Source: Maniola hyperantus
Lineage: Eukaryota; Arthropoda; Insecta; Lepidoptera; Nymphalidae
Assembly: GCF_902806685.2 (NCBI RefSeq)
Contig: NC_048557.2
Location: 6,444,666-6,508,665 of the forward strand
Length of the DNA: 64,000 bases
Reading direction: 5' to 3'
Shown: positions 37,905 through 47,598 of the stretch, in pieces
How the letters are laid out: each line of letters starts with the position of its first letter
Numbering within the stretch: position 1 is the first letter of the stretch
Notes under the pieces: model-generated
The model's database searches: none
What the model was told of the DNA's origin: nothing
What the model saw: the letters and a program-made list of their open reading frames with translations, nothing else
Made by a program: the position numbers and the translations under genes

Positions 37905-37972
37905 GTAAGGCATTTACTGTTGTGTTAACACCAGTCCGAAAGGGCGTGGGTTCGAATCCCACCGCTGCTGTC
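37905..37972 (+). tRNA. tRNA-Leu-like 3' half (probable pseudogene)
   Basis: AAGGC, then ACACCAGTCCGAAAGGGCGT, GGGTTCGAATCCCACCGCTG closely follows the long variable arm (CCGAAAGGG), T arm (GTGGG TTCGAAT CCCAC) and 3' acceptor side of a leucine tRNA. The 5' acceptor, most of the D arm and the anticodon stem do not fit: TTTACTGTTGTGTTAACACC replaces them. I call it a partial tRNA copy, not a working gene. It could also be the head of an unrecognised SINE. Confidence 0.5.
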
Positions 37973-38067
37973 ACCATGTTGTGTTAATAAAATGCGACAG
38001 CGAAACAAGGATGATAACTGACTTTATTGTTATATCCACAACATCTACTATACAATGTTCTAAAGAA

Positions 38068-38167
38068 TGCGAAAGAAAGGATTTTTGAAAATTCAACCCC
38101 TAAGGGGGTAAAATAGGGGTTAGAAATTTGTGTAGTCCACGTGGACAAAGTCGCGAGTGTAAGCTAG
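38068..38167 (+). mobile_element. H2 3'-half fragment
   Basis: AAGAAAGGATTTTTGAAAAT, TCAACCCCTAAGGGGGTAAA, then CCACGTGGACAAAGTCGCGA, GTGTAAGCTAG|T. The 5' half is missing. Confidence 0.8.
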
Positions 38168-38169
38168 TG

Positions 38170-38625
38170 TAAAATAAAAGGAATATTAGATAAAAAGTCG
38201 TCGAATAACCAAAATTAATTTATCAATGAATCCGAAAATCAATAAGGATCTTTTCTTTCCAAGCTTGCTTATATGTAGATGTAAACATGGTTTAAACTTT
38301 AAACCAACAGTATGATTGTGAAAACAATCGATACCGTATAGTAGAAGGTAGTAAAATTTTAGAAGAAGAGGTGAACAAGGTGAGGTGTTAAAATAACACC
38401 ACTCTAAGATGGTTATCGTGATAAAATATTTTTAGATTTATTTATAAAACGAATGTCGAGAACAAAACGTGATATCTAAAACAAGTATCAATTTACGCTT
38501 TCCAAGATCGAAAACAAAACAACCTAGAACAATAACAGTGTAAGAATAAGGGCCAATACAAACTAAGCGGAAAACAGCTCAAGTATTTTTTCAAATGTTA
38601 TTAAATGTTTTTTTTCCCAATGATG
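38170..38625. other. unassigned AT-rich stretch
   Basis: GTTTAAACTTTAAACC at 38289 is a short palindrome; nothing else is recognised. Confidence 0.35.
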
Positions 38626-38627
38626 GT

Positions 38628-38700
38628 ACCCGCGACTTCTTGTGCGTGGATATTAAGGCTTTTTTTTAAATCCTATGAGAGCTCATTGATATTCTTTGAT
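38628..38700 (-). mobile_element. H1 3'-end fragment
   Basis: ACCCGCGACTTCTTGTGCGT, GGATATTAAGGCTTTTTTTT, AAATCCTATGAGAGCTCATT is a minus-strand H1 end without CTAG. It is followed by the short dispersed repeat, copy 2. Confidence 0.6.
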
Positions 38701-38772
38701 ATATACCAGAACGCTGGCAAATACCAAGACGTGTGATAGTACTGGTGATTTCTGATATGATGCCACAAAAAA

Positions 38773-38845
38773 ACATTAAAAATCCTATTATTTTGTAAAA
38801 GTTTACGATATTTTGCAAATTAAACATCTGACGACTGACGCTAAA
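38773..38845 (+). repeat. short dispersed repeat, copy 2
   Basis: Partner of 31112-31190; see the aligned words given there. Confidence 0.55.
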
Positions 38846-39049
38846 GGTCAAAGATCATTGCGTAAGTAGCCCACTCGGAGTCAATGCCGCGTCGTAAGCG
38901 GGGCATTGGCCTGAGTTTTGCACGCTATACATTGCTAAAAATACTAAATCACTAAAACTACAAAATGAGGCAAATGGTTATTGGTATTGGATTGTGTTTG
39001 GGTAGTATAACAATAATAAGATACTTAGGTATCTGAATTAAAAAAATAT

Positions 39050-39118
39050 ATGAAAGGAGACCTATGTCTAGCAGTGGACGTCTATCGGTTGTCAATGATG
39101 ATGATGATGATGATGAAT
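39050..39118 (+). mobile_element. RTE 3' tail, in duplication unit A
   Basis: GGAGACCTATGTCTAGCAGT, GGACGTCTATCGGTTGTCAA, then seven GAT units (39097-39117). Only the last few codons and tail are kept. Confidence 0.75.
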
Positions 39119-39400
39119 ACAGCAATTACAAAGTCATTTGAGGCATTCTTCAAACTCGTTTCTCTCGTCCTCAGCCTCCTTATGTGTGTGGACCCTAAGC
39201 CGATATAAAACAAAGAGAAATTATCGGCGTGTAGCCGGCCGCGTATTAACGAGCGACGCGCGCGTTTGTCAAAAGAGTACACAATAAGTGTTATGGATCA
39301 CCGATAGTTTGTTGCTTAGTTAGGCGTACATGAACTGTATAAGGCGGGAGTACACTGAGAGAAACTTAATCTTTAGGTTTTTTCAATGGGTTCTAGCATT
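39057..39400 (+). repeat. duplication unit A (unfilled site)
   Basis: After the RTE tail it carries AAGCCGATATAAAACAAAGA, TATCGGCGTGTAGCCGGCCG, AAAGAGTACACAATAAGTGT, TTAGTTAGGCGTACATGAAC, TGTATAAGGCGGGAGTACAC, TGAGAGAAACTTAATCTTTA. Every one of these words recurs in unit B, which starts at about 39546. Confidence 0.85.
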
Positions 39401-39590
39401 AGGTGCTAGAATGGCGAGTGGCGACCTCGCACCGGAAAGCGCAGTGTTGTAAGACCCCGCACTAAGTTATAGTAGTACATCAAACGAGTCAAAAGAAGCG
39501 GTTGGATTCAGGCGGCGCAAAGCCGTGAGGTGTAGAAGTTCCTACCAGAGACCTATGTCCAGCGGTGGACATCTATCAGTTGACCCATAG
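39401..39590 (+). mobile_element. RTE 3'-region fragment
   Basis: AGGTGCTAGAATGGCGAGTG, GCGACCTCGCACCGGAAAGC, AAGCGGTTGGATTCAGGCGG, then CCAGCGGTGGACATCTATCA. Two small insertions/deletions break the frame. No GAT tail. Confidence 0.75.
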
Positions 39591-40290
39591 CCGATATAAA
39601 ACAAAAAAAGGTATCGGCGTGTAGCCAGCCGCGTAGCGCGAGTTTCTCAAAAGAGTACACAATAAGTGTTATGGATCACTGATAGTTATGGCTTAGTTAG
39701 GCATACATGAACTGTATAAGGCGGGAGTACACTAGGGGCCGGTTGTTTCAACAAATTTTGACGGACACGTAACCTTTAAATATGGCGCTAACGAACGTAA
39801 GTAAAGAAAAAGCGTTGATTCAGCATTTATTAGCGCTAACGTTCGTTAAAAAGTTTACGTTAACCAGTGCTGGCGCCATTGGTGATCGTAAAATCAGTTC
39901 GTAACTTCATACTTCCTACATACGGAATATTTTATTTACAAATTATAATGAAATCAATTTAATTCAATGCTTTTAATGGTAGTTTTTTTTGAAGATGAAT
40001 GAGATTTTTAAGAAAGAAAAAGTGTTTAAAATGCGAAGTAGCAATATTAACAACTATATTATTTAATATAAAATGAAATAAAAAAAGTATACGGAGAAGT
40101 AAGTTAATTTTTAGGGTTAGTTTCGACCAAAATAACAATGACGAACAGTTTTTTGTAGAATGAAGCAACGCTCTTAAATTAACAGATGTTAAAGTTCGTC
40201 TACGTCTGTTAAATTTTAACGAACGTATCTTACGAAGACCAATGGTTTGAAACAACCGGCCCTTAGAGATGCTTAATCTTTAGTTTTTCT
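39546..40290 (+). repeat. duplication unit B (filled by a MITE)
   Basis: AGAGACCTATGTCCAGCGGT, TAGCCGATATAAAACAAAAA, GTATCGGCGTGTAGCCAGCC, GTATAAGGCGGGAGTACACT, then the 529-bp MITE, then GAGATGCTTAATCTTTAGTT. Removing the MITE restores the order seen in unit A. Confidence 0.85.
39735..40263. mobile_element. 529-bp MITE with GGGCCGGTTGTTTCAA ends
   Basis: GGGGCCGGTTGTTTCAACAA at the left, and GGTTTGAAACAACCGGCCCT at the right. TA flanks both ends (39733-39734 and 40264-40265). An inner inverted pair CGCTAACGAACGTAA / TAGCGCTAACGTTCG lies near 39785-39850. The interior is AT-rich and has no transposase. Confidence 0.85.
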
Positions 40291-40417
40291 AAAAGTTAAA
40301 AAGGGGTTACGAGAAAGGGAAGTTGTGTGGAGTCAACCATCAAATCAATCAGTGAGGGAGATATAAACGAACTGCAAAGTAATTATATGTAATAGGTTGG
40401 GACATGAATTTGACGTT

Positions 40418-40530
40418 GGGATCTCAAGGTGCTAGAATGGCGACCTCGAACTGGAAAGCGCAACGTTGGAAGACTCGACCCTACTAGGTGGACAGACAAC
40501 ATGAAATGAGGTGCAGCGCAGGGAGCCGTT
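40418..40530 (+). mobile_element. RTE 3'-region fragment
   Basis: GGGATCTCAAGGTGCTAGAA, TGGCGACCTCGAACTGGAAA, CTAGGTGGACAGACAACATG, GCAGGGAGCCGTTGGATTCC encodes the familiar V-L-E-W-R-P ... R-W-T-D ... A-G-S-R-W pattern with shifts. Ends before the tail. Confidence 0.7.
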
Positions 40531-40617
40531 GGATTCCATCAGCACGAGCGCACGGAACCCTAAAAATCACGTCGATCCGATGTTTTGTTGCAGATATAAA
40601 CAAATACACTTTCGCAT

Positions 40618-41193
40618 TAATAATAATAATAATTATTATTATTATTATTATTTATTTATTTATTATTTAATTAGAACGGCCATAAAGCCAATTACACTAA
40701 TTAAACTACGAGTACAAACTAACATAAACATACTTACAAAACTTGTTAAAATTATAAATTTTAAGAAGCAAAATTATAAATTTTCACAAAAGTGCAAGAT
40801 CTGACCCATGAGGTCAGCCCATTTGTCAGCAAATATGTCACAGCGAGGGGACTCCTTCAGCAGTGCGTTGAGCGCAGCCAAAGTGCGCGGTATGGGTGAC
40901 CTGGAGCGCGCTAACGTGCGACTAAACGGACTTACGAAAAATTTGGAGCGGTGGCGGAGATAGCTGTAATTAGAGGGTGCATAAACGCAGCAGAGCTTAT
41001 TGTGTAGTTCAGAGCAGTCGATCACACCCCTAAGAATCTTGCAAATTGTACCAATTTGGTCGCAGTCTCTTCGGGGTTTTGAGCGAGTGGAAACCCAAGT
41101 GCCCTTGAAGAAATTTTGTGGGATACATAAATGGGTAATACCCGTGCAATTTTTATATAAATACCTTAGAAAGGCTTTTTGAACCTTATTAAC
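40618..41193 (-). mobile_element. 5'-truncated CR1/jockey-like retrotransposon
   Basis: It comprises the coding frame at 40774-41193, a 3' UTR of about 100 bases (containing TTAATTAGTGTAATTGGCTT and GGCCGTTCT on minus), and an (AAT)n/(AATA)n tail at 40618-40668. The short-repeat tail without poly(A) fits CR1-like elements. The 5' break is at about 41193, where a stop precedes the frame. Confidence 0.75.
40774..41193 (-). CDS. reverse transcriptase C-terminal part (partial, open frame)
   Basis: A 139-codon frame with no stop reads VNKVQKAFLRYLYKN near the start, then RRDCDQIGTICKILRGVIDC, SELHNKLCCVYAPSNYSYLR, SKFFVSPFSRTLARSRSPIP, RTLAALNALL and DKWADLMGQILHF at the end. This is the thumb/C-terminal region typical of CR1- or jockey-like reverse transcriptases (Q-x-x-F-L-R-Y-x-Y-K ... 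L-x-x-R-R ... P-R-T ... P-I-x-R-x-L-x-x-L-N). The catalytic F-A-D-D core is not here. The GITHLCIPQNFFKGTW segment has several unusual residues for the family, so the copy has already drifted although no stop has arisen. Confidence 0.75.
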   Translation of the reverse strand, partial: VNKVQKAFLRYLYKNCTGITHLCIPQNFFKGTWVSTRSKPRRDCDQIGTICKILRGVIDCSELHNKLCCVYAPSNYSYLRHRSKFFVSPFSRTLARSRSPIPRTLAALNALLKESPRCDIFADKWADLMGQILHFCENL

Positions 41194-41199
41194 CTACCT

Positions 41200-41710
41200 T
41201 AATAATATGGGTACCTAGTGATTACATTGTTACAAAGTTACAGGAGAAGGTATTATTATAAAGCCTATAATTCAGTTACCAACAAACCAACTAATGCCGA
41301 ATGGAATGGCAAATATCTGAGGTACCAGACGCCCCAACGCTGATTTTCAGTTACCACCAAAATACTACGTAAACGCCACTGGCACATAATATATAAAATA
41401 TCAGGTGAACCGCTTGCTTGTTTGCTCGCTATTTTTAATTTAAAAAAAGTTTAACAATAAGTAGTCTCATACTAATAAAACATCGCTAATAATAAATCGC
41501 ATAAAAAACCGCAACATTACAAACCCTAATTGTTATAATCACACTATATTATTTACCTCAGAGGAAAGACAAAGGACGGTCCGGTTCAAATCACTGTTAA
41601 AATATTTCATCCCAACACAGCGGCAGAAATGCAAACCAGCAGGGGGGCCACGGACGGACACGCATTGTTGTTTATTATTAGCGGGAACTGGCCGTGGTGC
41701 GGCTAATTGC
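41200..41710. other. unassigned stretch
   Basis: No gene or family recognised. Confidence 0.35.
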
Positions 41711-41711
41711 A

Positions 41712-41845
41712 CCCATATCAAGTTGAATTCTCCTCAGCCATTCAATATTTGTCACAATGCTACTGGACCTGCAATTTAAATGAAGATAACTTTTTATAGC
41801 TGAAACGAGGAGTCATTTTATTTCTTTGGTCAAACAGCAATGGTC
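41712..41845 (+). repeat. ~215-bp tandem duplication, unit 1 (empty site)
   Basis: CATATCAAGTTGAATTCTCC, TCAGCCATTCAATATTTGTC, CTGGACCTGCAATTTAAATG, ATAGCTGAAACGAGGAGTCA, TTTTATTTCTTTGGT. Unit 2 carries the same words with a retroelement in the middle. Confidence 0.85.
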
Positions 41846-41931
41846 GGGCACAAAAATATCTCTTGGATTCGTTAAAATTATTTTATTATTTAGGTTCTTT
41901 GACTAGCTAAAAGCTCAGGCATATCATATCA

Positions 41932-42210
41932 TCAAGCTTAATTCTCTTCAGTCATTCGATGGCGACCTCGCACCAGAAAGTCGGCTCGCGGGGGTCCGCA
42001 TGGATTCGGGAGGCGCAAGACGTGGCGTGTGGAAGTCCCTACATGAGAACTAAGCCCAGCTGTGGACGTCTATCGGTTGATGATGATGATGATAATGATT
42101 CGATATAATTGTCGCAAGATACTAGACCTGCAATTTAAATTAAGATGACTTTTAATAGCTGAAATGAGGAGTCATTTTATTTCTTTGGTGTAACAACAAG
42201 GTTTCATGTT
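41932..42210 (+). repeat. ~215-bp tandem duplication, unit 2 (filled site)
   Basis: CATCAAGCTTAATTCTCTTC, AGTCATTCGAT, the RTE piece, ATTCGATATAATTGTC, CTAGACCTGCAATTTAAATT, ATAGCTGAAATGAGGAGTCA, TTTTATTTCTTTGGT. Confidence 0.85.
41961..42097 (+). mobile_element. 137-bp RTE 3'-end insertion with 7-bp target duplication
   Basis: GGCGACCTCGCACCAGAAAG, CGGGAGGCGCAAGACGTGGC, GTGTGGAAGTCCCTACATGA, GTCTATCGGTTGATGATGAT, GATGATA. ATTCGAT stands on both sides (41954-41960 and 42098-42104). A strongly 5'-truncated but otherwise complete insertion. Confidence 0.9.
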
Positions 42211-42720
42211 CATGAATAAGGATCATGGATTGATCTTCGAATCCATACCAGACTCTGCCAGACTAAAATACCTTTATATAATTATTTATATTAGTGCTAA
42301 TCCTATCCACGTAATAAACCTATAAATTTAATAAACCTACTCACGATTATATTATGTTACATACTTACTTGATTCTTCACGTTCTATACCTACTGTAGAT
42401 TAATTCTTTAAGTAATTAGTTAATAGGCACCTAATCGTTGCAGCTATAGGCATGACTGAGGACAAAACTCTGTGGTTTTTTCAGTGTTTCTTGTTTAAGC
42501 TTTTGATTTGTATGTATTTTGATTGGATAATAAATTAAAAAAAAAAAAAAACCTACCAAAAATTGCTGATTAATTTTGAATTTAATGTCTAACGATCGCG
42601 TACTGGTACCGCTCCAGCAGTAGACAATATGTAGTGAATGTTGTAACGACGACGACGCGGTCAGAAGACAGTGGCGGTAAAGTGACAGCATGAGGTTCCC
42701 AAGGCACTCTATGTGTAATA
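42211..42720. other. unassigned AT-rich stretch
   Basis: A 14-A run at 42537-42551. No gene or family recognised. Confidence 0.35.
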
Positions 42721-42960
42721 CCGACGGCTAGTAGCTAGCTAAATTTTCCCGGTGTATTCCCATCACGCAAGTATGCACGTATAAATGCGTGCAGCGGGGG
42801 GCGCGACCGTAACGCGCATTGTGCCTGTTGCCGGTGACAAATCGCGCGCCCACAGATACACGCCGTTAATTGGCCGAGACCTGTGTGGGAACTAGGCACC
42901 GAAGCTATCTTTAAAGCTATTCGCGTATTTCAGATATGAAGCAGAACTAAGCTTCTGGAG
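42720..42960. promoter_or_regulatory. CpG-rich low-repeat segment, possible regulatory DNA
   Basis: CGTATAAATGCGTGCAGCGG, GGGGCGCGACCGTAACGCGC, TGACAAATCGCGCGCCCACA stand out from AT-rich surroundings. TATAAA lies 15-30 bases before a GC-rich run, but no initiator or downstream exon can be named. No copy elsewhere in the window. Weak inference only. Confidence 0.2.
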
Positions 42961-43264
42961 TGACGTAGCATGAAGAATGATCTTCCCACATAATGAACTA
43001 AAACTAAATGAGGAATCTTCTCTCATCAAAGTAGTTAAGATCAATATTGCTTGAAAGAAGTAGTAGCATACGCAATACGTAAATGTGATTGTTTTATTGA
43101 TCTTTTATACTGTGCCTATTTGATTTTTTTTTGTTTAATGAACTTAAAATCCTTATTTAACTATAGTAAGTAGTTAACAGAGTTTTAGTAACAAGATAAT
43201 TATTGAATTGTCAAATGAAATCAAATCAATTCAAATGTACTGTTGTACTTACACTTTTTGATAG

Positions 43265-43370
43265 TCAGTTGTTGGATTTGTTAGATGATATAGTGGTGAT
43301 AAATAATTACTTAAAATTAAAGCTACGAGGGTTCCAAATGCGCCCAGGTCTGAGAAGAACTTGTAAAAGG
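43265..43370 (-). mobile_element. retroelement 3' UTR (CGCATTTGGAACCCTCGTAG type)
   Basis: On minus: GTTCTTCTCAGACCTGGGCG, CATTTGGAACCCTCGTAGCT, TTAATTTTAAGTAATTATTT, ATCACCACTATATCATCTAA. It matches 56835-56920 on plus. Coding part and tail are absent. Confidence 0.7.
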
Positions 43371-43379
43371 AAGAAACCA

Positions 43380-43790
43380 ACCTTTTCTTTATATCAATCG
43401 ACCTACTCCTTGTCGTTTTAATTTCGCAAAACTTTCACAACAATTCTAGGTATCAATAAAAATGCATTACCAATCGAGTCATTTATTTTATTACCACTTG
43501 TACCTATCTAGAATCTAGATACAATAATGCACTAAATCTAATATTAACAACAATCACAAAATTTATGTTCTAACGTCCAAAGTGTCTATATCAATGCAGT
43601 ACAATAGGACCAAATGGACACTAGGTTATTTGCGAAACGGTGGTTCTACCAAGAGACAAATGATTGTTACAAGTAACTGGATATGTTGCAGTCAACGTCA
43701 AAATGTTGTACAAATTCGACAATGCCCAAGTAGAATTTATTTTGAATAATAAAGTGCTATGAATATCGGATCACGAATCTTTTTATACTT
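43380..43790. other. unassigned stretch
   Basis: No feature recognised. Confidence 0.35.
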
Positions 43791-43796
43791 TGTTTA

Positions 43797-43996
43797 TCCC
43801 TACTATATTTAACATGTGAAAGTGTATCTGTCTGTCTGTTACTTTTACGCGACCCACCCTCTTAACAGATTTTGACAAAATTTGGGACAGAAATAGCATG
43901 CAACGCGGAGATAGACATAGGCTACGCTACGTAAATCCCGGAAAATCAAAGAGTTTCCACAGAAGATTTAAAAAAATCTAAATCCACGCAGACGCA
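43797..43996 (+). mobile_element. H1 Helitron, decayed
   Basis: ATCCCTACTATATTTAACAT, GTGAAAGTGTATCTGTCTGT, ATTTTGACAAAATTTGGGAC, CCCGGAAAATCAAAGAGTTT, AATCCACGCAGACGCACTCT. The hairpin is decayed and CTAG lost. Confidence 0.75.
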
Positions 43997-43999
43997 CTC

Positions 44000-45100
44000 T
44001 TGGAGTGATTTTTTCACATTACTCGAGGCAAGCTAGGTTAAATTAAGGTAGTTTCCAAGATCTAAAACAAGCCATTATAATTTACTTATTTTAAATATGG
44101 CAGTGGCCATATTGAAATTTTTAAAAAAAATTATAGGCAATATCATTTGGGAGTCGGGATGATAATAATAATATAAGGATTCTAACCATAAACCCGTACC
44201 TACTTTCAAATCTGTTCAGGTATTTAGAATTTACGGTGGGATAAAGATACTTACATAGACATACTGTATTCATGAACCCTAAAACACTACACTCCTTTTT
44301 CTGGGTAGTGTGTGAAAAAAGCAACATGTTTGGGTATCACTCGGAGGGCGCATTAATCCATATTGACAACTAGGTTTCTATGACTAGTGAACTTTGCCTG
44401 CCTGGCGGATTTTACCCGTAACAGATATGAGCAAACCTGCTTTATACTTGCATTCCAGTAAACAATGTCCGAGGTCCGACCTGATGCGAAGCCGCGAGGC
44501 AAATGCATTAACGAAGTACACCTCCTTTGATATTAAGCGTAGTTTTTTTTTTAATTCTTACGACGGCACTGGTAGCCCTCTCAGTCGCCCGGAGCAAATC
44601 GCGGTTTATTGCCCACCGCCCGATAATTTATTATTGCATTTTTTGTATTATCAATAGCCTATAGTCTTTTACTTATTTCGATATTAAAATGGCTATTGTT
44701 TATAAAAATTGCGGGGGAGATTCATATCTCCGATGGACGGGTTCACTCTTTGTGAAAACAAAAACAAAGATGGCCGGCTCCCGTATTATTATTTTTTTGC
44801 AACGCCACATTTTTAAAATTATGTTAGCCGATGTCATAACTTTATTGAAAAGTATCGTTTTGGTTGTATAGAACTGGGGGATTTATAGCCTGTGGCTAAG
44901 TTTAAATAAATGTCTACATTTGAACAGAATAATATGAGTAAGTATTATTCAGTAGAATATAATTTTTCAAGTCGGTTTTTGATCTATAGCTTCCAGGTGC
45001 AGTGTAGTAGGTGAAAAGCAAAAAGTACCTAAGAACTTTTTCTTGCTTTTAAGTAGGTCGTATTGTAATCGGTAAAAGCTCTACGTTCATCTATATGAAT
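44000..45100. other. unassigned stretch
   Basis: Several short open frames (44394-44657, 44689-44871, 44121-44327) show no motif, no family resemblance and no splice context I can argue for. No repeat family recognised. Confidence 0.35.
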
Positions 45101-45112
45101 ATTGAATGTAGT

Positions 45113-45302
45113 ATCATCATCATAATCTCAACCCAGCACCGGTCCACTAATGAGCACAGATCTGCATTCAGAATGTGCACAGGAGATGGCCGAGTGTGGA
45201 TTGGTAGACTTCACAGTTCACACGCCTTTGAGAACATCATGGGAAGCTCTCCGGCATGTAGGCCTCCTCACGATGTTTCCTACATTGTTGAAGCAAGTAT
45301 TT
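45113..45302 (-). mobile_element. S1 SINE, 3' two thirds
   Basis: CATCATCATAATCTCAACCC at the left, AGCACAGATCTGCATTCAGA, GTGTGGATTGGTAGACTTCA, GGCCTCCTCACGATGTTTCC. The head is missing. GACTTCACAGTTCACACGCC contains a small duplication of TTCACA. Confidence 0.8.
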
Positions 45303-45304
45303 AA

Positions 45305-45780
45305 TGCCAAATAAGTAGGTACTAACTAACCAAGGAATCTAAAGCTACAACCTAAAGCTTCTTCAAAATTTTTATCCCAAAAAAATCATTTATTGATCAA
45401 TAACTTTTAAAATCACGTTGGTACCTAAGTTATCATTAAAATGTACCAACCAACTTTCAGCATCGAGTAACAATGTGCAATTTCATAAAATTTGACAATT
45501 TTGTCTGCACCAAAAACAAAACGAAACGCAAAAAATGTAATTGGCTCCCCTTGGCTTCCAAAACGATTTCTTTCATCATGCAAGGAAACCGCAATGAGGC
45601 TGCAACAAAAGAAATCTCCTTGACTACTGGTCTTCACAGTGACAAACCACTTGCATGACTTAACTGGCCTAATTTGGCTACAGGAGCATAATGCCGGGTT
45701 CACATTGTTCCAGTAGCATTTCAGTCCGTTGCTACCATTACTATTGAAATAAAGAGAACAGATTTAACTTTTGATTTCTG
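45305..45780. other. unassigned stretch
   Basis: No feature recognised; the frames at 45425-45703 and 45473-45658 oppose one another and have no motif. Confidence 0.35.
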
Positions 45781-45784
45781 TGAA

Positions 45785-46030
45785 CTATTGTCGTCGTCAG
45801 CCAACAGACATCCACAGCTGGGTATTGGTATCTTGGAGGGGCTTTCACATGTACTAGCGAGTTGCGACACCAGTATCCCAGTCTCTTTGTAAGGACATCC
45901 ACAAGTCAAGTTTTTGTTCCACCTGGATACAGCGACTGTGATTTGTTTGATGTCGTCTGTCCACGTAGCGGAGAGTCTGCCAACCCTGCGCTTTCCAGTG
46001 CAAGGTCGTCTATTACTTCTTAGAACTTTG
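45785..46030 (-). mobile_element. RTE 3' region, decayed, with internal duplication
   Basis: GTCGTCAGCCAACAGACATC, CACAGCTGGGTATTGGTATC at the left, then CTTTGTAAGGACATCCACAA, CACCTGGATACAGCGACTGT, TTGATGTCGTCTGTCCACGT, GCGCTTTCCAGTGCAAGGTC. The block 'TATC(T)TTG/TCTTTG... CACA' appears twice (45826-45860, 45882-45905), as if the 3' end was duplicated. Confidence 0.7.
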
Positions 46031-46202
46031 TTTGTGAGCTACGACTAGGTATTAATTGCCGAAAATTGTATGTGCGGCATTCGATTCCAATAATTGCATT
46101 GGTTATCTACTTTTTATTCTAGCATGCCAAATCATATGTACTTAGCTGGATTAGGCTAGCTAGAAGCCTCATCCGATCCCGTTTCAGTGATTCGTCTTTT
46201 AT

Positions 46203-46312
46203 CATTATCATCATCAACCCATCACAGGCTCACTAACGAGCACGGGTCTCCTCTCAGAATTAGAAGAGTTTGGCCATAGTCTCCACGCTGTCCAAGTGCA
46301 GATTGGTTCGTC
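46203..46312 (-). mobile_element. S1 SINE 3'-end fragment
   Basis: ATTATCATCATCAACCCATC, ACAGGCTCACTAACGAGCAC, GGGTCTCCTCTCAGAATTAG, CCATAGTCTCCACGCTGTCC. Stops after AGTGCAGATTGG. Confidence 0.85.
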
Positions 46313-46314
46313 TT

Positions 46315-47020
46315 ATTACCAGCCCTCAATAAATATGACTAATCGTTGAAAATTTTAAATGTCTCGAAGAATGTGGTCGCTATTCATTACAGTTTAGCAC
46401 TGGACTGAATATATACTAGATCCAGCAAATGGAATCTTGTGAACCACCTACAATATACTTACAACATCATCGAGAGGGGTAAAAATCTTGCGACCGCTTT
46501 GCTAAGTACAGACTAACATTCGATTTATTAGTATAAGGTCATACATAATTGTTTTATGCTTGTTCAAACTTGCCATTCTGGTATGTTTTTGAGTGAGGTA
46601 GGTACGTGTATCACGGGCTTTAACTGGCTTAATTTGGGCACTGCTGCCGCAAAGATGGCGTTAAAAGAAAAAAGTGCCCGCGAAAAGCAATCGCCATTGT
46701 CCGTTCCAAATTCAAAATGAGGAAGACGCGGGAATAATGGCGCAAGTTTTTGAAACAGGAACGTCGAGCCTTAAAAAAGGAATCGGTTAAACGGAGGCCG
46801 TTCGCAGGTAATCACAGGCGACGCGCACTGCAATGTTAAGGGCAGGACATATGATGTAAAACTTATAATAAAGTAAAATAAAAATACACAAAATTCTGTT
46901 GGAGAAGCAGGCGTTACTCTGCGAACTTACATGATAACGAATTTACATGTGAACTTAATTAATGATGACTAAGCACAAGGGATGACAAGCCTGCCAGAAC
47001 AGATAAGTTTGCACGTTACA
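46315..47020. other. unassigned stretch with GC-richer part
   Basis: 46640-46830 (AAAGATGGCGTTAAAAGAAA, CGAAAAGCAATCGCCATTGT, GGAGGCCGTTCGCAGGTAAT) has no repeat partner and a more even composition. It could be conserved non-coding DNA or an exon; CAGGTAAT would fit a 5' splice site, but I cannot support a reading frame. Confidence 0.25.
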
Positions 47021-47024
47021 ACTG

Positions 47025-47287
47025 AAAACAGGCCTCTTCTCAGAATGAGCTGGGGTTAGACCATAGTCTACCTCACTAGCCAAATGAGGGGGCTTGGGAG
47101 ATTTCACACACTTAATTAAGAATTTTGGAGAACTCTCAGGCATGCAGCTTTCCTAATATATAATGCGATATAATGCTGTAACGTTAAAAGCAAGTGATAC
47201 TAATTTAAAATTTTAGAGATGCGTGCCCGGAATCTCCCGCACAGGAAGGCTAAGTCTTAACTTGTCTTAAGCTATCACCGCTTCAAA
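47025..47287 (-). mobile_element. S1 SINE, nearly full length, decayed
   Basis: CAGGCCTCTTCTCAGAATGA at the left; TTTGGAGAACTCTCAGGCAT, GTTAAAAGCAAGTGATACTA in the middle; the head reads AAGCGGTGATAGCTTAAGAC on minus with its B box damaged (GGGAGATTCCGGGCAC). Confidence 0.8.
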
Positions 47288-47347
47288 AAACGTCCTTAAG
47301 AAGTTTTTATTAAGGACTCCTTCGCCAACTGAATACAGTGAAGTTAA

Positions 47348-47598
47348 TCTAAATATATAAAATGAAAAGGTGACTGACTGACTGACTGACTGACTGACTG
47401 AATGACTGACTGACTGACTGATCTATCAACGCACAGCTCAAACTACTGGACGGATCGGGCTGAAATTTGGCATGCAGATAGCTATTATGACGTAGGCATC
47501 CGCTAAGAAAGGATTTTTGATAATTCTACTCCTAAGGGGGTGAAATAGGGGTTTGAAATTTTGTAGTCCACGCGGACGAAGTCGCGAGCATAAGCTAG
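47348..47598 (+). mobile_element. complete H2 Helitron with expanded (TGAC)n
   Basis: A|TCTAAATATATAAAATGA, then 11-12 TGAC units with one AATG interruption (47369-47419), ATCAACGCACAGCTCAAACT, GTCCACGCGGACGAAGTCGC, GAGCATAAGCTAG|T. Both ends perfect. Confidence 0.92.

Noticed and set aside
44394..44871. Two adjacent frames of 87 and 60 codons
   Set aside because: No recognisable domain, splice context or repeat; composition is compatible with chance.
47369..47419. Regular short repeats resembling a CRISPR array
   Set aside because: Simple (TGAC)n within H2; no spacers, eukaryotic context.
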